A stretch of 64,000 bases of DNA, from positions 620,001-684,000 of the forward strand of contig CM041200.1 of NCBI GenBank assembly GCA_023078555.1. The letters are read 5' to 3'. This stretch comes from Ulva prolifera (lineage: Eukaryota; Chlorophyta; Ulvophyceae; Ulvales; Ulvaceae). The notes under the pieces are model-generated. The model worked only from the letters and a program-made list of their open reading frames with translations, was not told the DNA's origin and made no database searches. Numbering within the stretch: position 1 is the stretch's first letter; each line of letters opens with the position of its first letter. This document shows positions 10,175-18,460 of this stretch, piece by piece. The translations under genes were made by a program, and so were the position numbers.

Positions 10175-10651
10175 AAGCTTTATTTTAGACGGACCTGGTA
10201 TGTCAGGGAAAAACTCGAGTACGGTTTCGGCGCGGAACAAGAAGTCCGCGGCCGACGATTTATCGCTCGGGTGACCGCGAAACGTGCCAAACTTTAATGC
10301 GTCTTTAGGCAAGAGTGAATGTAAATGCGACGGTGCTGGTGATGCTGAAGGTCTGGGTGCAGTACCTCGGAAAAGAGGGTTGGTTGGCAGTGTACTAGGC
10401 CTGTGCGGAGGTGACCCACCGGTGCCGGGCACAACTTGAGCGGGAACCCTTTGCGAACCTATGCCACCGGATCCAGCTGGAGGCGTATTATCAGCACCAG
10501 TTCGAGGAGACGCGTCACCCATACGTGTTAATAGATCTAAGTCTGAGGTAACCAAGTTAGATGTACTACGTAGTCTACCGTGGTACATAGTGAGTAGAGT
10601 GAAGCGTCGGCCGAGATGGCCTCGAATATGATACATTACAGAAGTGCTCAT
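10175..10651 (-). CDS. gag: Ty3/gypsy gag, N-terminal part (split by a copia insertion)
   Basis: N-terminal part of the gypsy gag that continues at 3,608-3,021. It starts at the ATG at 10651; an internal ATG (M-G-D-A-S) is an alternative start. The segment is Pro/Ser/Gly-rich and then enters the conserved gag region (phenylalanine-rich, ending P-G-P-S-K-I-K-L-L) at the insertion point. The frame breaks exactly at the AGCAA duplication (10,170-10,174) that borders the copia 3' LTR. Base 10651 is about 160 bp from the inverted-repeat element, so the gypsy leader and 5' LTR must lie in or beyond the disturbed 10.65-15 kb stretch. I could not place that LTR. Confidence 0.85.
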
Positions 10652-10808
10652 AAGAGCGCGTACGCTTGAAAGCGCGAGAATTCATTGGCAGTTATTACGG
10701 ACCTTGTAATCGGGTCTAACAATGAATAGAAGTCTGCGGTGTTCAACAGACAACGGTGATGTACGAGGGTGCTTCATGCACAGCCAACGGAGCTACCGTT
10801 GGTCTGCG
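10652..10808. other. Gypsy leader remnant, no gene seen
   Basis: Lies between the gypsy gag start and the inverted-repeat element, so presumably 5' leader or LTR of the gypsy element read on the minus strand. No coding frame or clear primer-binding site was recognised. Confidence 0.4.
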
Positions 10809-11393
10809 CCCCAACCAGGGCTCTACAAGCCGGTTTTTTCTTGTCGGGGTAAACCGAAGCCATACCCAATTTTTGTCGGGCTGGCCCCGAAAAGCACCCT
10901 GCTGGATATCGGGTTGTCCGCTGACCTCCTCAGGTTCTATCGGGGGTGTCAAAAACAATTTTCGGGTTTTACGAAGCAACGAATCAACGAACAACTGGCT
11001 TCGTTGCTGCCCTGGTCGGCTGATGCAGGAGTTTCGGCCCTGCGCCTGCGCTTCGGCCCTTGACCAGTGAACCCGAACGAAAGCAAGGTCATTGTCGCAA
11101 TGCGCAAGCAGCAAGCAACCTGGTTGCGACTCACCTGATGAATGCTCTGTCATTGCAATGTACATCCGGTGCCTTCAGGCCCGACAGGATTTCGGGATCC
11201 CGACAATTGCTTAAGCTGTCGGCATTGGTCGGGGTATCCCGAAAAGCACCGTTGGCGGCCGTCGGGCACCCCCGCCGGCCCCCCCCCTGGCTTCTCGGGG
11301 GAAACCGAGACTCGCTTCGCTCACCGTCGGTTTTTTTGCCTTTTCCCAATTTTTCGACGGGAAACCGATCGGGATGTAGAGCCCTGGCCCCAA
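10809..11393. mobile_element. MITE-like element with 13-bp inverted repeats and CCCCAA duplication
   Basis: The 13-bp sequence CCAGGGCTCTACA at 10,815-10,827 has its exact reverse complement at 11,375-11,387. Directly outside both ends is CCCCAA (10,809-10,814 and 11,388-11,393), so the element is 573 bp with a 6-bp target duplication. The interior is non-coding and GC-rich, with many short TCGGGG, CCGAAAAGCACC and AAACCGA motifs, some repeated in both orientations. No transposase is seen, so this would be a non-autonomous DNA element inserted upstream of the gypsy gag. The superfamily is not assignable from the ends alone. Confidence 0.7.
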
Positions 11394-11599
11394 CGCAAAG
11401 TTCGAACTGTCTTAAGCATATTTCATACGTTACTAGGCATAATGCGGTGCATGGAACTGACGTTGTACGCCGTCAATTCGGCCCAGGAGCGTATGCATGC
11501 GGACCCGGTGTCTTGTGCTCGGTGCGGAGCACTCACAAGCACGCGGAATAAACGGCCATGCCTGGCCCGAATCATTCCAGAACTAACATTCGCCTGGTA
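11394..11599. other. Gypsy 5' region or flank, no gene seen
   Basis: About 200 bp between the MITE-like element and the second copia copy. No coding frame or repeat boundary was recognised. Confidence 0.35.
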
Positions 11600-11604
11600 A
11601 CTGT
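11600..11604. repeat. Target-site duplication ACTGT, left copy (copia-2)
   Basis: ACTGT directly left of copia-2. The same bases follow its other end at 15,008-15,012. Confidence 0.92.
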
Positions 11605-11951
11605 TGTTAGAAAGTCACTCTATCTGTCAGGTCAGACACGCAGTCTTAGGTCAGGTCAAGTAGTCAGCATTCCATACCTGCTGCGCACAGAGGTAGAACC
11701 AAGGAATGCGGGAGGAGACAGGGTACAGCTAGTACCGTGAAACAGTAAAGAGAAAGGTTACAGCTCTTAGTGTGCACTGCAATATATGCACACTACAAAC
11801 ACTCGAGGGTCACGCCGGGAAACCCTCGCAGGATCTCTCTCGATACCTCGATACGATCCTGGCTGGCGGCTTACCCCTGCACGTGATCCGCAGATCGTGC
11901 ATGGATGCACCTGTCACCACGCTGCTGCCCGCAGGCTCATGCATTGTGACA
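11605..11951 (-). repeat. 3' LTR of copia-2
   Basis: Reverse complement of the copia LTR. It differs from the copia-1 LTR at a few sites (for example GTCACGCC against ATGACCC) but appears identical to its partner at 14,661-15,007. Confidence 0.94.
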
Positions 11952-11968
11952 CTCCCCCATAAACCCTG

Positions 11969-14353
11969 CTAAGTCTCCACTAGCTGGAGTTTATTACGAA
12001 CTTCTATTAAAGCAGGTCCGGGCAGCACTTTAGTAAACACATCCGCTAACTGATCCACAGTGCCCACCCATGCTACCTTAAGTTCATCCATCTGGACATA
12101 TTCCCGCACTCGCAAGTGCCGCACACGAATGTGCTTGGATCTGTCAGAGGACACAGCATTTACTGCCAAGATATTGGCACTTTTATTATCACCCCACAGA
12201 GTTGGCTTATACGGGACGAGCTTTAGGTCGAGAAGCAACTGCTTCACCCACATCAGCTCGTTGGCTGTTGCACTCATCGCAATGAGCTCAGCCTCTGCTG
12301 TATCCCCTGCCACTATACTCTGTTTCTTCGAGCGCCAGAGAACACAGTTCCCATACACTCGAAGAACCATACCAGATACACTCTTCAAATCAGCAGAGTT
12401 CGCAAAATCTGCATCAGAAAAAGCTTCTAACAGGCACCCATGCCCCACAGAGCCTACAAATTGTATTCCTAAATTCTTTGTGGACTGCAGGTATCTCAGA
12501 ACGTGTTGCACAGCCAACCAATGTTCCTTCAGACTACTGGACATGTGCCGGGCCAGGGCATGTGCCACGTAGCTGAGGTCAGGTCGTGTCACTCCTGCAA
12601 TGTACTGGATGCTTCCTACAGCACTCATGAACCTGGAATGCTCAGCAGCACTGGCTTTCTCCAGGTCCGGGTGCTCTTTCACACTCCTCAGTTGTTGCCG
12701 CGGCACTAACGGAGTGGGAGACTTTCGACAATCAGACATACTATACTTTTCAAGCAGGCTATGGATTTTGTTTCGCTGTGTCATGGTGATTGTCTTGGCC
12801 TTACGATCACGCATGATCTCAGTGCCAAGTGCCCATGCTAGTTCACCCAGGTCTCTGCCTTCAAATTTTGTGAGAATTATGTCGACAAGTTCTTGCAGCC
12901 CCGCAGTGCCGCTGAATATGAACAAGTCGTCGACCCACAGAAAAATAAAACATAGACCAGATGTTCTAACATACAGTCCGGGATCACTTTGTGCGCACAC
13001 AAATCCCATCTCTGCTAAGACCTTTATTAAAGCTTTATGCCACTCGCGAGCAGCTTGCTTCAGGCCATACAGGGTTTTATGCAATCTCCATACACGTGCT
13101 GTCCCGTCAGTGAAGTACGGGGGCTGTTCAACGAACACTTCCTCCTCCAGCTCACCATTCAGAAAAGCACACTGTATATCTATGTGTCTAATTTCTAAAT
13201 CTGCCTGAGCAGCAACTGACAGCAACACACGAAGTGTCGCATAGCTCCCAACAGGTGACCAAGTCTCAAAAAAGTCTACACCCTCTACCTGAGAAAAACC
13301 CCGCGCTACATAGCGTGCCTTGTAGCGCTGAATCTCCCCCGCGGGCCCACGCTTGATCTTGAGCACCCATTTGCCCGAGATAGCCCGTTTGCCCGCAGGC
13401 AGATAGCACAACCCGAAGGTTCCGTGCTCACCCAGTGCATCTACCTCCTCCTGCATGGCGCGCAGCCATGCATCCCTGTCCGGACCCGCAAGTCCTTCCT
13501 TCATAGAAGGCATATCAGGGTCAGAGGAGGCCTTCTGCTTCCTGGCGGCAGCTGCTCGGCGCGACCCACGACGCTGAACACTCTGCTGCTCACCAGACTC
13601 CACATGCTGAGGCTTCAGGCCTGCACAGGACACTCCACAGTCAGCCGCGGCTGATGTGTCCTGGCTGCAAGCTGAAACTTCAATAGCAGCAACAACTGTT
13701 TCACTACTAGCATTAGAGCCCGCAGGCTCATTCATATGCACAGCTGAATTAAACCGGCTCCACAACCTGTGGATCTCGGCTTCGGTGCTGGGCCTATACT
13801 TGGCAGTAAGGTAGGCCCAGGCCTCGCACAAATGCGACATTCGATAGACAGTTGTTCTATCAGCGTCGGGCAAAGACATAAGGACCTGTGTCCTCGCCCT
13901 AGCATGAACACGCTGTTCGTCCGCAGACGGTGCGTGCTGCAACAGATGGTCTAACTCAAACTGTCCTAACCACAAAAAGACTTTCTGTTCGTACGCAACG
14001 AAACTTTCGGTCTTATGATTCCACTCAGGCAGTTTTCCCTTTGTCAAATCAGGCTCGTTACGCCCCCGAGACGCTCGCAGCGCTTCGGTCAACGTTTCAA
14101 GCGTGATAAACGACTCAGCGTGACTTGAATCATTCACGACATGAGAAGGATTGGGCACCTGCTGACTGCTGTGCCCAGTCTGAGAGGAAGACCGTGGCCG
14201 GACCACTCGTCCACCACGGAGCAGCATGCCCTCGGGCTGCTCTCCACCAGGGAGCTGCTGTTGAGCGCCCCTGTCGACGATAGGCTGCTGATCAGCCTCG
14301 CCGCGATTCTCCTCGCGAGAAGAGTTTGAAGCTGAGCGGTTGGAGTGAGACAT
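11969..14353 (-). CDS. Copia gag-RT fusion polyprotein (in-frame internal deletion)
   Basis: Open frame of 795 codons from the ATG at 14353 (an in-frame ATG at 14446 exists). The first 205 or so residues are copia gag up to a H-R-L-W-S-R-F-N-S motif. The frame then jumps directly to the Ala/Ser-rich linker before reverse transcriptase and runs through RT (V-D-D) and RNase H to the normal C-terminus. Missing are the CCHC knuckle, protease and integrase, so it cannot process or integrate by itself. Protein identity to copia-1 is very high (visible differences include I to V in the RT and T to A in RNase H). Whether the fusion is made or has a role is unknown. Confidence 0.9.
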   Translation of the reverse strand: MSHSNRSASNSSREENRGEADQQPIVDRGAQQQLPGGEQPEGMLLRGGRVVRPRSSSQTGHSSQQVPNPSHVVNDSSHAESFITLETLTEALRASRGRNEPDLTKGKLPEWNHKTESFVAYEQKVFLWLGQFELDHLLQHAPSADEQRVHARARTQVLMSLPDADRTTVYRMSHLCEAWAYLTAKYRPSTEAEIHRLWSRFNSAVHMNEPAGSNASSETVVAAIEVSACSQDTSAAADCGVSCAGLKPQHVESGEQQSVQRRGSRRAAAARKQKASSDPDMPSMKEGLAGPDRDAWLRAMQEEVDALGEHGTFGLCYLPAGKRAISGKWVLKIKRGPAGEIQRYKARYVARGFSQVEGVDFFETWSPVGSYATLRVLLSVAAQADLEIRHIDIQCAFLNGELEEEVFVEQPPYFTDGTARVWRLHKTLYGLKQAAREWHKALIKVLAEMGFVCAQSDPGLYVRTSGLCFIFLWVDDLFIFSGTAGLQELVDIILTKFEGRDLGELAWALGTEIMRDRKAKTITMTQRNKIHSLLEKYSMSDCRKSPTPLVPRQQLRSVKEHPDLEKASAAEHSRFMSAVGSIQYIAGVTRPDLSYVAHALARHMSSSLKEHWLAVQHVLRYLQSTKNLGIQFVGSVGHGCLLEAFSDADFANSADLKSVSGMVLRVYGNCVLWRSKKQSIVAGDTAEAELIAMSATANELMWVKQLLLDLKLVPYKPTLWGDNKSANILAVNAVSSDRSKHIRVRHLRVREYVQMDELKVAWVGTVDQLADVFTKVLPGPALIEVRNKLQLVET

Positions 14354-14660
14354 CCTACAGTAGAACAGGCGGTTGTGCGTCGCGCGCAGCAACGAAGCAA
14401 AGGTTTGGCTCGCAAGCCGTCGGATTGGAAAAATAAGCGAACGCATTCGCTTTTCTCAGCGCTAATCATTTGAAACAGCTGCTCGAATTGTATCTGATAA
14501 CAATATGCTACGAGACAGCTAATGATATCTGCGCTTATTGACCGCAGTCTAAGCGCCGACAGAACAGTGGAATGCCCCGCCGAGTCTGCGCGCAGACATT
14601 GGCCGATGACTCCCTGAACAAGACCATACAAAGACATAACGTAAACGATCATCGATACCA

Positions 14661-15007
14661 TGTTAGAAAGTCACTCTATCTGTCAGGTCAGACACGCAGT
14701 CTTAGGTCAGGTCAAGTAGTCAGCATTCCATACCTGCTGCGCACAGAGGTAGAACCAAGGAATGCGGGAGGAGACAGGGTACAGCTAGTACCGTGAAACA
14801 GTAAAGAGAAAGGTTACAGCTCTTAGTGTGCACTGCAATATATGCACACTACAAACACTCGAGGGTCACGCCGGGAAACCCTCGCAGGATCTCTCTCGAT
14901 ACCTCGATACGATCCTGGCTGGCGGCTTACCCCTGCACGTGATCCGCAGATCGTGCATGGATGCACCTGTCACCACGCTGCTGCCCGCAGGCTCATGCAT
15001 TGTGACA
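14661..15007 (-). repeat. 5' LTR of copia-2
   Basis: Reverse complement of the copia LTR. A GATACCA sequence directly to its left is the complement of the TGGTATC primer-binding-like site. Confidence 0.94.
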
Positions 15008-15012
15008 ACTGT
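15008..15012. repeat. Target-site duplication ACTGT, right copy (copia-2)
   Basis: Matches 11,600-11,604 and closes copia-2. Confidence 0.92.
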
Positions 15013-15266
15013 TACTGTTACGTCTACGGCGATTAATCCGACAATCTTGAAAGCGCGTCATTTCGAGCTGAGATTGTACGGAAATTACACGGGACGCGCA
15101 CGGCAACTTGCACATGCGGCTGCGACGTTGCCGGTACAACAACTATCAACAGCTAAGACAGTGGGATCGTTAAAAAAATCAAGTGGCAGTGAGATCACAA
15201 AACGGCAGAAAAATCGTAGCGTGTTCGCGTCTGTGGGTGTTAACGCCGCAGCAGGAGGACACACCA
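15013..15266. other. Spacer between copia-2 and the unknown gene
   Basis: 254 bp without a convincing frame. It may contain the 3' UTR of the minus-strand gene and the outer border of the gypsy element, which I could not locate. Confidence 0.3.
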
Positions 15267-15830
15267 TTACACGTTATGCGGAGCGGGCAGCGGAAGAATC
15301 TCCTTGGAGAAGACAGCTGGGTCGGTGCTGCCGAGGTAGTCCATAACACCATCGACGCAGAGCTTCAGCTGCTTCTTCAGAATTTCTGTAGTGTCCGCAG
15401 GACTGATGCCCTGGCGGTCCAGCTCCTCGTTGTTAACGATTGCGGACAGTGCTGCTGCCATATCCTTCAGGTCCTTGCGGCGAACTGTGACCTCATGAAG
15501 GCAGGCGACAGAAGCTGCAGCACACTTGTAGGCCACACGAATCGGCTCTTTTGTCGACTGTGACATGCCCATCCCTGGGAAGCACTTGCCTTTGTATGTG
15601 ATGCACTCCAGCTGCTCCAGGTTGAAACCGTCACCATCGTTGATAAGAAAACACCTTGCGGCGTGATCGCAACGCTCAGTACACGGCGGTGCGAGGGTCT
15701 GCTGAAGTGTACGGTCGAAATAGTAGTCTGGGCACTTGAAGCGCTGAAGTGCAGGCTGCTCCTCGAACGCGGTGTCGGGCACCGAACGAACAGTCCGCTT
15801 TTTTGACATCACCGATACCACTGAAGACAT
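15267..15830 (-). CDS. Unknown Cys-containing protein
   Basis: Minus-strand frame of 188 codons from the ATG at 15830; an in-frame ATG at 15860 would add ten residues, but these fall inside a sequence repeated at 62 kb. The protein begins with a short basic stretch (S-K-K-R-T-V-R). It has about eight Cys residues in the middle, including a C-T-E-R-C pair and C-I-T-Y-K-G-K-C, and a helical charged C-terminal half (R-R-K-D-L-K-D-M; E-I-L-K-K-Q-L-K-L). No signal peptide or membrane span is evident. I do not recognise the family. The 5' end is unsure: the shared ATGTCTTCAG could be a start, or a 3' splice site followed by an exon at 15,820. Confidence 0.55.
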   Translation of the reverse strand: MSSVVSVMSKKRTVRSVPDTAFEEQPALQRFKCPDYYFDRTLQQTLAPPCTERCDHAARCFLINDGDGFNLEQLECITYKGKCFPGMGMSQSTKEPIRVAYKCAAASVACLHEVTVRRKDLKDMAAALSAIVNNEELDRQGISPADTTEILKKQLKLCVDGVMDYLGSTDPAVFSKEILPLPAPHNV

Positions 15831-16023
15831 TTTGTGATACGAGTATGATATAGACAACATAAGGTGTTATTTACCACTGATCAAATCCGACGACAGTACT
15901 GCTGTGCCCTAGCTAAATGCTGGACAGAGCTCTAGAGTGTCACTCATTGCTTCAATCGACTATGGCATGAAGCCCCACCTAACGCGGGTCTACATAGTGC
16001 AGAGTGAATCGCATCAGTGCAAC
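15821..16023 (-). repeat. ~200-bp sequence shared with 62,303-62,509
   Basis: Bases 15,821-16,016 are a diverged copy (roughly 85 percent by eye, short indels) of 62,303-62,499, same orientation. On the minus strand both run from a TGATGCGATTCACTCTGC end to ATGTCTTCAG. In the 62-kb copy the unit fills an intron with a GTAACG donor and TTCAG acceptor. Here the possible donor is GTTGCA at 16,023 and the acceptor would be at 15,821, directly before the unknown gene's frame. No upstream exon is supported here. Confidence 0.75.
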
Positions 16024-16566
16024 AGTATTTGCGGTGCCCTTAGGCACTCAGCCAGCAGGACCAAAGTGTTGCAAGGTTATGCTTTGCCATGCGTATGCAA
16101 CAAGCAGCACTGTTATGAGAGGTTGAATTTGTGCCAGGAGCAGCTGCTCAAGCCTGTCCAGCGGATCGGGCCCGCCAAGCTGTCAGAAACATGTCGCTTT
16201 CCCCGCTCAGCAACCGTCACGATAGACTGTTGCAGGTGCATGCAAGTTACATAAGAGACCGGCTGGATCAAGCAATATCTACCCAGCAGCAACAACGATA
16301 GTCCGGTGAAGTCTTTACACAACGCAACCTGAGCTGGTGCTTCCCAACGAATGAACCTGACTGCCTTCAGCCGGCGCTTGCGACATGTGATTCGGCTGGT
16401 CACCTCATTGGTTGCATAGCCAGGTCCGTAAGCGAAAGCGGAAAATTAAGAGCAGGCTGCTGTGCGCGCTCCAGCTACAGCGCTGTGTTGTGCACCAAGT
16501 CGCTGCCACCCACCACGAGTTCCCCTTACATCTGAAAGAAGACAGCTGGGAGGTCCCCCCGCCTGT

Positions 16567-16751
16567 TCAGTGCAGGGCGCGCAGGTCGTCGGTCACATCA
16601 CAGACCATACTGAACTGCGTGGCCTCGATAATGGCCTGCGAGTCGCATCAATTCGGTCCAGCATCTGAAAAACTTGCTGAATGTTCTGCTCCAGCTTCTC
16701 ATTCAACTTCTCCTCCGACTTCTGGTCCTGGAATGTTGCGACTGCACTCAT
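16567..16751 (-). pseudogene. Possible small coiled-coil protein with a frameshift
   Basis: From the ATG at 16751 the minus strand encodes a charged helical stretch (E-E-K-L-N-E-K-L-E-Q-N-I-Q-Q-V-F-Q-M-L-D-R). It then breaks near 16,648. A different frame continues with D-S-Q-A-I-I-E-A-T-Q-F-S-M-V-C-D-V-T-D-D-L-R-A-L-H and stops at 16,567. One missing base in GATGCGACTCGC would join them. No splice signals fit the break. This may be a pseudogene, a sequencing error, or an exon of an unrecognised gene. The family is unknown. Confidence 0.3.
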
Positions 16752-18460
16752 GAGTGTGGCGCTGTCTTCGCCTGGGCCGGCTACCAGAGGCTTAGCACCA
16801 GTGTTCGAAATTTCATCTGCCCGGCATTATGAATTGTCGGAGGGCTAGCCGACAGATGTTGACAAACACCTATTTATGTGTCGGACGTAGCCGACGAAAC
16901 CTGGTTCCTGTTTGTGTGTCGTCGGTGTTCACGGATTTTTAGCTTTCGGCGGTTCTCCAAGTGAGCACCTTTCCTGCGCTACCAAAGAAAATTGAAAGTA
17001 AATTGCAATGAGGCCGTTTCGTACGCTGGTCGTGCCCCGATCGCGAAGACGGTCCAGCTTGTAGCGAGCTCGACAGGCTGAAGACGGCGGGATCCATGCT
17101 GACGCACACACACGCAAACGCAGCATTACTAAAATTACGACCATTAGGCGCCAGTCGTGTGCAAATTATTACTTTTGTGGCGCTTCCTAGCCGCTCAGAG
17201 CATCGACTTCACTTAATTATGTGGCGGTGGCTAGCCGCTCTGGCAAGTCAAAATCGGACCAATTATCTCCGAGATAGCCGACCAAATTTTGGACAACTTA
17301 TTTTTGAGCGGCCTTTAAACGACACTTTCCCCAAAATTCGAACACTGCTTAGCACTATTCGCTACGTTAGGCCAGACACATGTATGATGGTGCAATTGAT
17401 GTCTGTCGCATCGGAAAACATGCAATCATATTACAATGGCTCTGTGATGTCTCGGCTGGGTCTGCATCCGTGTCGGAGCTCAGCAGTGCGGTGCAGCTTC
17501 GACGCTCGATAGCGCAGCAGGGAAACAATCCGCTCAGAATATTCTGTTGCAACAGGCTGTTGCAGGTATAGGCAGATTACGTGCGGTGCATGCGGGTCAA
17601 TAAAGGGTACCCTGGGTGACCCCAATATCTCCCATGCTAGGTATGCTAGGTACCATCGTATATGTCTGCCAGCAGGAGGATAGGTGCTTTACAAGTCCGC
17701 AGTTGATAAGCCAATACCTGCATCAAACCGTACCAGGATGGGGTCGGACCACTGCCATGCTGATGCATAATGCTCACATGCACCGATTCCTACTCCTAGC
17801 AGCTGCAACCCACAGATCTCAAAAGTCCCAATGAAGAGATGTCACATTAATACCAAAGCCACATCTTGCTCCGCCCCTGATGCACTCAAAGTGGTCACAC
17901 CACCACCCTGCCCTACATCTCTCTTACATGAGAATTCACAGCGAACCCACCCCAGCAGATTCTTCCGCATTAGCTCTGGACCACATCAAAGACTCTGGTG
18001 ACAGATTGGCCCTGGGGCAAGCTAGCCCATCTGTGCTGTGCAGAGTGGGTACAAGGGTGTCCTGTACACCTCGATACACTCTATCGTGTTGGCCGGATGA
18101 GAATCAACCAGGACAGGATGTGATGGCCCACCGCCCGGCCGGATGCGAATGGCCATGACAGAATGCCGAAACAGGCTGCATGACCGCTTCGACCATGTTG
18201 GCTCGTTCATGAATGCAGTTTTTTGGAGCACACGCACAGAGGCGGAACATTCCCCAAACACAGTTTGGTAGATCTAGTACACAGGCAGCTCAACGAGCAA
18301 GGATCTCCGATTGACTGCTAAGAATGCGCAACATACCCACATTGGCAGCCGCCACTTGGCAGTGCACGCGTTCCACACCGCACGGTCTAACTGCACGTTC
18401 CAGTGCAGAATCAACCCCATCGCAAATGCTGGAGCTGTTACCGGGGACCTGCACTCCCAC
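16752..18460. other. Intergenic region, no gene seen
   Basis: No supported coding frame. The stretch 16,830-17,310 has several short motifs of the type GTCGG...GCCGAC and two copies of CTAGCCGCTC (near 17,190 and 17,230), possibly an old repeat. The rest shows nothing I can name. Confidence 0.35.

Larger units (their letters stand above)
11605..15007 (-). mobile_element. Internally deleted copia element, copia-2
   Basis: 3,403-bp copia copy in the minus direction. LTRs are at 14,661-15,007 (5') and 11,605-11,951 (3'), each 347 bp, and I saw no difference between them. Target duplications are ACTGT. Compared with copia-1 it lacks about 3,159 bp between a point equivalent to 4,871 and one equivalent to 8,030. 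The loss covers the gag zinc knuckle, protease, integrase and the spacer before RT. A multiple of three was removed, so a fused gag-RT-RNase H frame stays open. The flanking duplications show it inserted as a unit, so the deleted form itself was mobilised, presumably with help from full-length copies. Confidence 0.95.

Noticed and set aside
10660-15100. A shared CTTGAAAGCGCG at 10,668 and 15,049 as the gypsy LTR border.
   Set aside because: A 12-base match is expected by chance in a 64-kb window and the similarity beyond it is weak.
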